Source of the DNA: Candidatus Poribacteria bacterium
Lineage (GTDB): Bacteria; Poribacteria; WGA-4E; WGA-3G
DNA length: 64,000 nucleotides
Assembly (NCBI GenBank): GCA_009841255.1
Contig: VXMD01000004.1
Location: 1 to 64,000 of the forward strand
Direction: 5' to 3'
The notes beneath the pieces are model-generated. The model was not told the origin of the DNA, did no database searches, and saw nothing but the letters and a program-made list of their open reading frames with translations. Shown piece by piece: positions 32,001 through 40,157 of this stretch (position 1 is the stretch's first letter; the number at the start of each line of letters is the position of its first letter). The position numbers were made by a program, and so were the translations under genes.

Positions 32001-33224
32001 TTATATCCGCAAGTCAAATACTGTTTTCACAGTCGCTGTTTTTCCGGTGTTCAGGGCTGTCTGGATAGCGCGTTTGTAATCTCGCAGTGGAAAGAGCGTG
32101 CTCACCAATGGACGCAAATGCGCTTCCATCTTTTGGAGGAGACGCATACCGAGCGTGAAGGTATGGATCTGTGCGTCGTTATGATTTTCGAGTCCGTATG
32201 TATAAGCACCCGTTACGCGCAGTTGTTTATACCAGATCGAAGTCCAGTCCACGTTTTTGGGGATCCCCGGCATACCGACCAAGATCACTTCGCCGCCTGC
32301 TCGGGTAAAACGGAGCGCGTCGTCTATGGTGACACTCGAGCCGATGCAGTCGAAGGTAACGTCCACACCCCCGACTAATACTTGTTGTCCTAATTCTGGT
32401 TGATGTGATGTCGCGCCTGTCAGTTCGCAGAACGCCGCATACCGACTGCTATTCGGTGATAGGATGTCATCCGCGCCGAGCTCGCTCGCCAATTGCTGTT
32501 GATGCGGATGTTTGGCGAAGATAATAATTCGGTTCCGATGTCCGAGGATCCGAAGGGCGGCGACGGTGAGAAGTCCAATCGTGCCACCACCGATGATACA
32601 GATGGTTGCTGTCCGGTCGGACGGGATTTTCAGAACGCCGTGTAACGCGCACGCAAAAGGTTCGAGGAGCACCGCGGTTTCGTCCGAAAGATCGTCAGGA
32701 ACGTGATGGAGTTGCGACGGATGCGCGAGAACGTATTGACTCCATCCGCCACCTGTATCTCGGCAATACCCCGTTTGAATCCCTTCAGAGATGTCGCCTT
32801 TTGTGATGTTTTCACAGTTGGCGAAGCGTTGGTTTCGGCATTGGTGACACGGCGGTGAAATCCCCCTCACCCGACACGACAATGCCGGTTCAATGACTAC
32901 CCTTGCACCAACAGAAAAGCCATCCACTGCAGCACCCGTCTCCGCGACTTCGCCGACGATTTCATGCCCCAGCACAAAGGGCGTTGACGTGAACGGCGAA
33001 AAGTAGGGACTCCCTTTTGCGGTGATTGTCGCTAAATCGGAGCCACAGATACCACTCAGTCGAGTTCTAACCTTAACCCATTCAGGCGTTGGCAGTTGTG
33101 GCTCCGGGATATCAACAAGGCGCGTGCAAGAGAATGGAGACGTATAAAGACTTCGCCACCGTTTCCCAAGATAGCGCATCGCCAGATAACGCGGGATGCT
33201 TTTGGTGTATTGAATGGCTTCCAC
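32001..33224 (-). CDS. Zinc-dependent alcohol/sorbitol dehydrogenase-like (MDR) protein
   Basis: 407 residues. N-terminal catalytic domain with RLSGICGSDLATI near 53-65 (catalytic zinc Cys), GHEIVGEVAETGAAVDGFSV near 86-105, and a Cys set around CRVRGISPPCHQCRNQRFANC near 116-136 for the structural zinc. The Rossmann domain shows CIIGGGTIGLLTVAAL near 209-224. Its extra first 45 residues contain two short Tyr/Arg-rich segments. The family oxidises alcohols or polyols with NAD(P); the substrate is not predictable. It lies 15 bases downstream of the DUF262 gene on the same strand, but a functional link is unlikely. Confidence 0.88.
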   Translation of the reverse strand: MEAIQYTKSIPRYLAMRYLGKRWRSLYTSPFSCTRLVDIPEPQLPTPEWVKVRTRLSGICGSDLATITAKGSPYFSPFTSTPFVLGHEIVGEVAETGAAVDGFSVGARVVIEPALSCRVRGISPPCHQCRNQRFANCENITKGDISEGIQTGYCRDTGGGWSQYVLAHPSQLHHVPDDLSDETAVLLEPFACALHGVLKIPSDRTATICIIGGGTIGLLTVAALRILGHRNRIIIFAKHPHQQQLASELGADDILSPNSSRYAAFCELTGATSHQPELGQQVLVGGVDVTFDCIGSSVTIDDALRFTRAGGEVILVGMPGIPKNVDWTSIWYKQLRVTGAYTYGLENHNDAQIHTFTLGMRLLQKMEAHLRPLVSTLFPLRDYKRAIQTALNTGKTATVKTVFDLRI

Positions 33225-33239
33225 AGTGCTATCTTGCCT

Positions 33240-35075
33240 CTATTGTGCTGAGGTATCTGGTGAATCTTCTCCGTCACGGATTACCTTTTTGCCCATTGCT
33301 TTCTCAATTACTTTAAGCAGTGCCTCCTTTCGGGTATTGAAGAAACCCCAAAAATCATCCTCACGGAGAAACTCGGCGGAGATAAGATGAGAAGTAAGTA
33401 TCTTCTCTACTTTCGCATCGTCTATATTTGCCGCTTTCATTTTTGACAAATACTTTGAAGGAGCCTGTCCACCTATGCTTTGATTTGTAGTTCGCGAGAG
33501 GACAGTTTTGTTGAAAATGCTCTCGGAATCGTTGGATTCAATACCGTTCCGTTTACACCAGTCGCTCGGGAATATATGATGAAGGTCAATATTGCTATCA
33601 GACGACACTTTGTTCTCAATAGGGGATCCTGTGAGAAAATCAAGGCATCCGCTACGCATACACATTGCAATAGCACCTTTGTATACTGCGCTGTGGCGGG
33701 TTTGAACCTCAAGCAATTTATCCGATTGGAAAGTTGCTTCTCGAATCGTTGAAGGTGAATCGGTTTCTTCTCTTAGCCAAGAGATTACTTCCGAAAAATC
33801 GTTAGCTATTTGAGCGACGACGGCACTAGCATACATCTCACCAAATACACCGCACCAGTACCAGCGAGAAATTTTTTGGTCTTTATTTACTTGTGTTTTG
33901 ACTACTTTGATGAGCTCTTCTTTTCGTGACTCGTCTAACTGGTGAGATTCTTCTGATATGATAGCTTCCTGGGCTAAATTAACGTCGGCGAGAATTGCTG
34001 CAAGGGTAGTGAGTTGAGTTTGGTAGGGGACATCTTTCGCTCTAAATATCTTTTCCTTACGCAAGAACTCAACCGCTTTAATAAAACCATCTTCAGTTAT
34101 ATCTGCCCATTTTTTATAGTCCTCCGCTGTCAACTGTAATATAGATCGTCGTGTACAACTGGCGGTTGCTATCTTCGGATTTGCCTTGGTAGAAAGTAGG
34201 GTAAGGGTCCTCAGAAAATGGGTCCTATTAAGGTCGCCCAGAACTGGATACTTTTTCAAACGTTTGGATCGTTTCTTCCAGTCCTCACGAAGTTGAAAGT
34301 TGTCTATAGCAAAGGCGACAGTAAGTAATTCAAATACCTTAAGTTCTACACCTCTGGTGTTTAACTTTTCAAATATTAAACAGACGGCCTTTCGCGGTGT
34401 GTCCTCGCGAAGACGAATAGTAGGCAGATTGTATTGTTTGAAGCATCCAATCACCTCACGATTGAAGGTATTGAATAACTCACGTTTAGAAGAATCTCCT
34501 TGCCAATAATCTTTGTATTCGTCTCCCCAATCATCTGAATCAAAGATTTTGTTGACTGGAAATATGGAATGTTCATATTCCATTTCGGTGGAATCGAGAT
34601 CGATAATTTCTCCAGACGCTCTTCGGACTCTGCGATTGTCCCTACAAGAAAGCACTGCCTTTTCGCGATCAATTTCGTCGCTAAGGCATTTTTCTATGTC
34701 AAAATAGTAATATCGAGTAACTCGTTCCTGCTTCTTGTTTAAAGTGTAAGCACCTCGTTTCGACTTTAGGGATTGAAATAAGGCTGTTAACCGTTGTTGG
34801 CCATCAAGGATGAGCGTATTAGAGGACTCTACAATGTTTGCCCGATTAACCCCTTCAACGAGTCTTGTAAGGGATTTTTTACCATCAACCGCAAGTGTCA
34901 GAACTGCTCCGATAGGGAAAGCTTGCGATACACTTGCCAAAAGACTTCGGATCCGGTAATCATCCCATATCCAGTCTCTTTGAAAGTCAGGAAGTTGTAT
35001 TCTTCCAGTTCCTATATCCGTGAGTATCTCGGAAAGCAAAGGTCTATCAATATTGAAGGTACTCATCTCTATCAA
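33240..35075 (-). CDS. DUF262/HNH (GmrSD-like) predicted defence nuclease
   Basis: 611 residues. The DUF262 ParB-like N-domain is clear: QLPDFQRDWIWDDYRIRSLL near 27-46, then LILDGQQRLTALF near 88-100 (DGQQR nucleotide-binding or NTPase motif). The C-terminal DUF1524-type HNH nuclease is visible as IDLHHIFPSDWCKRNGI near 495-511 followed by FNKTVLSRTTNQSIG with the conserved Asn. GmrSD proteins cleave modified (glucosylated) phage DNA; others act in different defence systems. No GmrD partner is needed as both domains are fused. A second in-frame Met at residue 4 is an equally good start. The Uma2 nuclease gene lies just upstream. Confidence 0.85.
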   Translation of the reverse strand: MIEMSTFNIDRPLLSEILTDIGTGRIQLPDFQRDWIWDDYRIRSLLASVSQAFPIGAVLTLAVDGKKSLTRLVEGVNRANIVESSNTLILDGQQRLTALFQSLKSKRGAYTLNKKQERVTRYYYFDIEKCLSDEIDREKAVLSCRDNRRVRRASGEIIDLDSTEMEYEHSIFPVNKIFDSDDWGDEYKDYWQGDSSKRELFNTFNREVIGCFKQYNLPTIRLREDTPRKAVCLIFEKLNTRGVELKVFELLTVAFAIDNFQLREDWKKRSKRLKKYPVLGDLNRTHFLRTLTLLSTKANPKIATASCTRRSILQLTAEDYKKWADITEDGFIKAVEFLRKEKIFRAKDVPYQTQLTTLAAILADVNLAQEAIISEESHQLDESRKEELIKVVKTQVNKDQKISRWYWCGVFGEMYASAVVAQIANDFSEVISWLREETDSPSTIREATFQSDKLLEVQTRHSAVYKGAIAMCMRSGCLDFLTGSPIENKVSSDSNIDLHHIFPSDWCKRNGIESNDSESIFNKTVLSRTTNQSIGGQAPSKYLSKMKAANIDDAKVEKILTSHLISAEFLREDDFWGFFNTRKEALLKVIEKAMGKKVIRDGEDSPDTSAQ

Positions 35076-35116
35076 TCCTTTCTCCGAAAATTGATGCCCT
35101 AATATTTGAAGGTTTC

Positions 35117-35701
35117 TTAAGGATCGCTATCAAATTTGACGCGTCTGTAGATGTGACGCAACGGTAGTTCACATCCGATAGACACAAGCAGCACGGCATC
35201 TTCAAGTCTCTGAAATTCTGTTGCTGTCCACTCAGGTTCCTGGCGACAATACTGCACCACCGCTGCGCTGTCCTGTGAAATCAGAATGTATTCCTGCAAA
35301 GTGTCAATCTGGCGATAGTGCGCGAATTTCTCGTCTCTGTCATACATTTCAGTGGAGGCTGAAAGGACTTCTACGATAAGCGTCGGATTGAGGAGCGTGT
35401 CAAAGACATTGTCCTCGGCCTGGGGTTCCCCACGAACAACGACAATATCTGGGTAAAAGTAAGATTCTGTTTGGGGAACTTTCACACGCAGATCACCCGT
35501 AGAGGCAACTTCACATTCCGAATCCAGCAATTGGTTGCTCAGATAGATGACTGTATCTAACGTGATGAAATTGTGTGCGAAACTGGCACCCGCCATCGCT
35601 ATTATCTCTCCGTTCACATATTCGCTTTTTGTTATCGCCTTCCGTTCCAATTCGAGGTATGTTTCAGGAGTTAAGTGAGTTGGTGCTGCTGTCGTTGCCA
35701 T
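35117..35701 (-). CDS. Uma2-family (DUF820) predicted endonuclease
   Basis: 194 residues from the ATG at 35701, which has AAAGGAGG at the correct distance; the longer frame to 35779 runs into a repeat. PD-(D/E)XK features: YLELERKAITKSEYVNGEII near 14-33, YFYPDIVVVRGEP near 90-102 (catalytic Asp) and PTLIVEVLSASTEMYDRDEK near 111-130 (ExK-like VEVLS). Uma2 proteins are abundant in cyanobacteria and related groups, and their role is uncertain. It ends 41 bases before the DUF262 gene. Confidence 0.88.
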   Translation of the reverse strand: MATTAAPTHLTPETYLELERKAITKSEYVNGEIIAMAGASFAHNFITLDTVIYLSNQLLDSECEVASTGDLRVKVPQTESYFYPDIVVVRGEPQAEDNVFDTLLNPTLIVEVLSASTEMYDRDEKFAHYRQIDTLQEYILISQDSAAVVQYCRQEPEWTATEFQRLEDAVLLVSIGCELPLRHIYRRVKFDSDP

Positions 35702-35738
35702 CTGACTGCCTCCTTTGCTGGTGTTTTCACCTGAACGA

Positions 35739-35767
35739 AAGGCGGGACGATAGAGAACGCCCGCCTT
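35739..35767 (-). terminator. GC-rich hairpin downstream of ATP sulfurylase
   Basis: AAGGCGGG (35739-35746) pairs with CCCGCCTT (35760-35767), 13 bases after the sat stop on the minus strand. Only a short T run follows. It could end the sat transcript or be one of the many repeat hairpins. Confidence 0.35.
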
Positions 35768-35779
35768 CAGATAAATCAC

Positions 35780-36976
35780 TTACGCATTTGCCTCGCTCTG
35801 GTAATACGCTGTCAAAATCTCCGCAACTTCGGGTCGTGAAATTTCGGGGGGGAGGGGTTCGCCAGCGGCGAGCATCTCACGCAATTTTGTCCCAGAGATC
35901 TCGAAATAATCGTCTGCATCGTGCGGGTAGTCGCTCATCATGATGATTGCATTGCGCTTTTTGCTCCAGACGGTGAAATCACCCCGGAAGATACCGATCT
36001 CTAAAGCATCTTCAGGGATTGTGTCGAAAATCTCCTGTGCATCGAATGCGCCGTAGTAGTCGCCTGCGCCTGCGTGATCGCGTCCGACGATGAAGTGCGA
36101 CGCACCGCAATTCTGACGGAAGACAGCATGGAGGAGTGCCTCTCTCGGTCCAGCATAGAGCATATCGAACCCGTAACCCGTGATAGAGACGGTATTTTCG
36201 GGGAAATAGTGTTCCACCATCGCACGGATGCAAGCATCACGAACAGCAGCGGGAATGTCCCCAGGCTTTAGCTTACCGAGCAGCATGTGAATCAGGATAC
36301 CATCTGCATTGACTGCCTCTTGTGCGATTTTGCAGAGTCCCTCATGGGCACGGTGCATCGGATTCCGGGTCTGGAAAGCGACGACGGTGTCCCATCCGCG
36401 CGCAGCGATGTCTTCACGAATCTCGACGGCTGTGCGGAAGGTGTCCGGGAAATCTTCTCGGAAATAGGAGTAGTTCAATACCTCGATCGAACCTGAAAGG
36501 ACAGTGTCTCCGACATTTGCAAAAGCCGGGACACCCGGGTGCTCAGGGTCAGCCGTTCCAAAGGTCTTTTCAATGAGAAGTTGTTTCTGTTCTGTTGAGA
36601 GTGTCTCGATTGCCGAAACCTTCATAACAGCAATCGGCGGATTGCCTTCGACGTTCGGATCGCGTAGCGCAATTCTATCGGCGTTCTTTACGGCATCCGT
36701 AAGCTGCGCCGATGGAACGATGTTCATCACGGGGACGGGCCAGAAGAGTCCATTCGACAGTTTCATATCCGTTGCGACGCTTGTTGCTTCAGCGATGTTC
36801 ATATATCCCGTGAGCGGTGTAAAGTACCCTGACGCTAGCATAACGGCTGATGCAGCGGCACCTGATGAAACAAGGATGGACGGAAGTTGTTCCGCTTCTT
36901 TGGTGAGTTCGGCACGTTGTGCATCATCCGAAACGTAAAGCGGTTTTAAGGTTTCGGCTCCATGTGGTTTAATCAT
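35780..36976 (-). CDS. sat: Sulfate adenylyltransferase (ATP sulfurylase)
   Basis: Makes adenosine 5'-phosphosulfate from ATP and sulfate, for sulfate assimilation or oxidation. 398 residues from the ATG at 36976, chosen because AAGGAGATAT lies just upstream; the extra 39 residues of the longer frame are translation of a GC-rich repeat. Active-site motifs are FQTRNPMHRAHEGL (the QxRN and HxxH loop) and VGRDHAGAGDYYG. The length fits the single-subunit prokaryotic/dissimilatory type without an APS kinase domain. No other sulfate gene is beside it; cysteine synthase is 22 kb away. Confidence 0.95.
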   Translation of the reverse strand: MIKPHGAETLKPLYVSDDAQRAELTKEAEQLPSILVSSGAAASAVMLASGYFTPLTGYMNIAEATSVATDMKLSNGLFWPVPVMNIVPSAQLTDAVKNADRIALRDPNVEGNPPIAVMKVSAIETLSTEQKQLLIEKTFGTADPEHPGVPAFANVGDTVLSGSIEVLNYSYFREDFPDTFRTAVEIREDIAARGWDTVVAFQTRNPMHRAHEGLCKIAQEAVNADGILIHMLLGKLKPGDIPAAVRDACIRAMVEHYFPENTVSITGYGFDMLYAGPREALLHAVFRQNCGASHFIVGRDHAGAGDYYGAFDAQEIFDTIPEDALEIGIFRGDFTVWSKKRNAIIMMSDYPHDADDYFEISGTKLREMLAAGEPLPPEISRPEVAEILTAYYQSEANA

Positions 36977-37002
36977 TTTTTTCTTATATCTCCTTTTCAA
37001 AA

Positions 37003-37036
37003 AAACGATTGTAGGGGCAGGTCTTGTGCCTGCCCA
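37003..37036. repeat. Hairpin repeat GGGGCAGG...CCTGCCC
   Basis: GGGCAGG and CCTGCCC pair around a short loop, upstream of sat. Its translation would give the spurious N-terminal extension of sat. Confidence 0.6.
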
Positions 37037-37047
37037 CATATTCTGCG

Positions 37048-39150
37048 TTATTTTTGTTGTATTTGTTCGACTGTACAGCCGTTCCAAATCCAAAAATGAT
37101 TTTTGTTGTTCCAGTCATCTTCGTGACGCACTCGGTCTTTAGGCGTAAAAATGACTTGGGTGAGGTGGCCCGCTGTGACTTCTACTGTATAGGTGTGTTG
37201 AAGCACTTCATCGTCTTCTGATATTGTCCGGTCCTTAAGGACTTGCGTTCCGTTTGCGAATAGATTGAGGGTATGCGTTGCATCTCCTCTGCCCGCAAAG
37301 GTGTTGGTTACGCGGTAGTTTCCATTGGGCAGGTCGAGTTTAAAGGCGGCATCTCTCTGAGCCCAAAGGCCATCCCGCGCGAGTGCTGTCATACTTCTGT
37401 TGCCTCGATAGCCTTCGTGCGGTGAACGTGTCTGCCATCCGAATTTACCGCTCTCATATTCTGTATTCGGTCCAATCGCATGGTGGTCTAAGGCGGTTAG
37501 ACTGCCGTTGGGTTGCATGTCGAAACGAATTATCAAATTCCCTTCTTCCGTCTTATTCCACAATTCAAGTATGGGTCCATCTGCTCGCTTTTTCCGATAA
37601 AGTTGGAGATGTTTGGTCTCGTGGATGATCTCGTGATCGGCGGTATACGCTCGAAATTCAGGCGTATCAGGCGGATACCACGCCACCACATAATCTACGG
37701 GTGCTTTGTGGTACCACAGATCGAGATAATCGCCAGGAGCGTTCTCATCGTTGCGGTTTACCGGGAAGTAATTGAAAGCGGCTTCGTAGTTTGACAAATG
37801 TGCCACATCCTCTGCGTATACTCCATAGAGTGCCATGTGATGGACAAACGGTGTGACGTATTCAATCTTTCCTAATGCATCAGACTTGTGCCAATCCTCA
37901 CTTCGAATCTGGTACGTCGTATGCGGTTCGATGAGATGTGTGCCCGATACCAATTCCGCAATCTCTGGCGCGATCCGTGCGTGGTCATACGCCGTCCTGC
38001 CAAAGTGGAGTAAGCTAAAAAAGACAAGGCACCCTGCGACAGCGGAACGCGGGAATTTATTCATATTCGGAATGAGTGCGGCTGCTAACATCGGTAGAAT
38101 ATAGAGGTGAATCCTATCGTTAATCCATCCCCCGGGGCCGTAGCTCCACGGTGCCCTAACGAACATATAAGTGAACAGGAACGCAATTAGCAGAAAAGCA
38201 TCCGTCCCTTTCACCCACTCCTTCCGGTGGATCCGATAACCGATGGAGAGGATAACGGCTATTCCTAACACAGTGAGGAGAAAATAATTGGCGGTAACAT
38301 GCCAGTCGTCAAAGTAGACGATCGATTTAACACCCCAAAAATATTCCCAAACCCATTCCAGACCGCGATGGTTGCCTTGTTGATGCTGTTTTGTACTCTG
38401 TAGGTAATAGTCTACCAGCACGAAGTACATCGGCACCATGTAGAGGAAGAAACGAAAGACGGGTTTCAGACTGAAAACAAACGTTTGCCACACTGCTGAA
38501 AATCTTTCACCACGCATTCGCCACGTGTCAGTTATCGCCGGGGCACCCCACAAACAACCGCCTGCGATAGAGATAGCTAAGACGACGAGACCATAAGAGG
38601 CGATGTGCGACAGATAGGTAAGCAGTAGCAACACGTAAAGCCAAGCCAAATGTCTTATCTGCATGTCGTCTTTGTGTTTCCACCAGAACCCTAAACTGAA
38701 GAAGAAGAACGATATGCTCAGTTGGAAATTGTAAAATCCCATATAGAGAAGGTAGTTGTAAGTGAAGGGAAAACCAAGCCAGGCATACACAGGGGGTTTC
38801 CCTTTCTCATCTTTATGGACGGCGCTAAAGAAGTAGAGGAAAGCGATCGGGACGGTGCCTATCGCGAGTGTAAGAAATACCTTCTCGGCAATGACGGGTG
38901 GGAACACGTAGAGGAATGCTAACAAAAAAATATGTGACAGCCAGTTCGGGAAGATCGTTATATTCAGTTCCCATGCGTTCCGCATCTGATAGTTTTCGTG
39001 TTTCCCATATTCTTTTAGCACCAAACCGTTGTAGACGTGGCTCGCACCGTCTTGAGAGGGGAAGTATGCAAATATCCAGAGTGGGAGAATGTGGAGTAAC
39101 AACAGCACCACAAATAGATGTTTCCACGACAAATTTCTCCAATTAAACAT
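37048..39150 (-). CDS. Large multipass membrane protein with C-terminal beta domain
   Basis: 700 residues. About ten membrane segments in residues 10-430 (HLFVVLLLLHILPLWIFAYF, YNFQLSISFFFFSLGF, LLLTYLSHIASYGLVVLAIS, FLLTVLGIAVILSIGY and others) resemble GT-C type glycosyltransferases, including an early FPSQDGASHVYNGLVLKEY with an acidic pair in the first external loop. Residues 540-700 form a soluble domain with carbohydrate-binding character (LPNGNYRVTNTFAGRGDATH, LNLFANGTQVL), similar in outline to malectin or alpha-L-rhamnosidase-type sandwich domains. No exact family recognised. A role in transferring or recognising sugars at the envelope is inference. Confidence 0.65.
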   Translation of the reverse strand: MFNWRNLSWKHLFVVLLLLHILPLWIFAYFPSQDGASHVYNGLVLKEYGKHENYQMRNAWELNITIFPNWLSHIFLLAFLYVFPPVIAEKVFLTLAIGTVPIAFLYFFSAVHKDEKGKPPVYAWLGFPFTYNYLLYMGFYNFQLSISFFFFSLGFWWKHKDDMQIRHLAWLYVLLLLTYLSHIASYGLVVLAISIAGGCLWGAPAITDTWRMRGERFSAVWQTFVFSLKPVFRFFLYMVPMYFVLVDYYLQSTKQHQQGNHRGLEWVWEYFWGVKSIVYFDDWHVTANYFLLTVLGIAVILSIGYRIHRKEWVKGTDAFLLIAFLFTYMFVRAPWSYGPGGWINDRIHLYILPMLAAALIPNMNKFPRSAVAGCLVFFSLLHFGRTAYDHARIAPEIAELVSGTHLIEPHTTYQIRSEDWHKSDALGKIEYVTPFVHHMALYGVYAEDVAHLSNYEAAFNYFPVNRNDENAPGDYLDLWYHKAPVDYVVAWYPPDTPEFRAYTADHEIIHETKHLQLYRKKRADGPILELWNKTEEGNLIIRFDMQPNGSLTALDHHAIGPNTEYESGKFGWQTRSPHEGYRGNRSMTALARDGLWAQRDAAFKLDLPNGNYRVTNTFAGRGDATHTLNLFANGTQVLKDRTISEDDEVLQHTYTVEVTAGHLTQVIFTPKDRVRHEDDWNNKNHFWIWNGCTVEQIQQK

Positions 39151-39180
39151 TATGTTCCCTCCGATACAGGGAAGTGCTGC

Positions 39181-39849
39181 CTAAGTGTGTACGTTCTCTC
39201 TAAAGTAAAGGCAGTGCTCCGTCAACGGACACCGTTCACATAACGGTTTTCGGGCGTCACAGATTTTTCTGCCGAAATAGATTAGGTTTATATGAAACGG
39301 ATACGCCTTATTCTTCGGTACAATCGGTGGTAGCAGTTGATGTGCCTTCTCCGCACTACAATTCGGTGGAATCAGTCCGAGGCGTTTGGAAATTCGCAGA
39401 ATATGTGTGTCAACTGGGAAGACCTCTCGACCACACGCGAAGGAGAGCGTAACGGATGCGGTTTTGATACCGATGCCTTTGTGTTGACACAGGAATGCTA
39501 AGGCTTCCTCTGTTTCCATACCGTGCATGAACGCCAGTGAGAGTTCCCCATGTTCGGCTTTGAGCCAGGTCAAGAAGTTTTTGATAGTCTGGCTTTTCTG
39601 TTCTCCGAGTCCAACGATCCGTATCGCCGCCTCTATCGCTTTGGCATCGGCGTGTAGCGCATCCTCCCACGTTGGGAACCGATCTTTCAGCACGGCATAT
39701 CCCTTATCACGGCTAACATCTGTCGTATTTTGTGACAGGATCGTTAGGATTAGGCATTCTAATACGTCTCCTGCACCTTCACGCGTCGGTACACCGAATA
39801 AATTTTCCAGGGCTTCTGATATAATTTCCGCTTTCTGCTGTAATTCCAC
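39181..39849 (-). CDS. nth: Endonuclease III (DNA glycosylase/AP lyase)
   Basis: Base-excision repair enzyme that removes oxidised pyrimidines. 222 residues. The helix-hairpin-helix GIGIKTASV (125-133) contains the catalytic Lys129, and the catalytic Asp147 is in FPVDTHILR. The [4Fe-4S] cluster site is canonical: C197-x6-C204-x2-C207-x5-C213. The N-terminal GDVLECLILTILSQNTTD is typical. Isolated gene on the minus strand; looks intact. Confidence 0.95.
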   Translation of the reverse strand: MELQQKAEIISEALENLFGVPTREGAGDVLECLILTILSQNTTDVSRDKGYAVLKDRFPTWEDALHADAKAIEAAIRIVGLGEQKSQTIKNFLTWLKAEHGELSLAFMHGMETEEALAFLCQHKGIGIKTASVTLSFACGREVFPVDTHILRISKRLGLIPPNCSAEKAHQLLPPIVPKNKAYPFHINLIYFGRKICDARKPLCERCPLTEHCLYFRENVHT

Positions 39850-39978
39850 TCGTTTCTTCCAAGAAATTGTGTTTTTAACATTATATCACAAACACAAAAA
39901 ATAGCAACGCCATTTTACAAATGGTTAGGGGCATTTAGTCCTTCCCTTGTAGATGCTACGATTCCCGACTCCTCCTAT

Positions 39979-40127
39979 CTTCTGTAGGAGCGAGTTTACT
40001 CGCGATTCTTCCCTATCTTCTGTAGGAGCGAGTTTACTCGCGATTCTCTCCTATCTTCTGTAGGAGCGAGTTTTACTCGCGATTCTTCCCTATCCTATCT
40101 TCTGTAGGAGCGAGTTTTACTCGCGAT
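39979..40127. repeat. Four-unit tandem hairpin repeat (TGTAGGAGCGAGT...)
   Basis: Four units of about 38-44 bp, each cttctgtaggagcgag followed by TTTACTCGCGATT and a short T/C-rich linker. Inside each unit CGAGT pairs with ACTCG. The unit core TTCTGTAGGAG also starts a variant at 61376 and 61416 (TGTAGGAGGGAACTCCGATT) and one near 26616. This fills most of the 39850-40157 gap; no gene was seen there. Confidence 0.9.
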
Positions 40128-40157
40128 CTCCCGTTCTTATCTGACCGCCAACAGCCA

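Noticed and set aside
39979-40127. Possible CRISPR array
   Set aside because: Units are nearly contiguous with only 8-15 base T/C-rich linkers, no unique spacers of regular length and no cas genes nearby.
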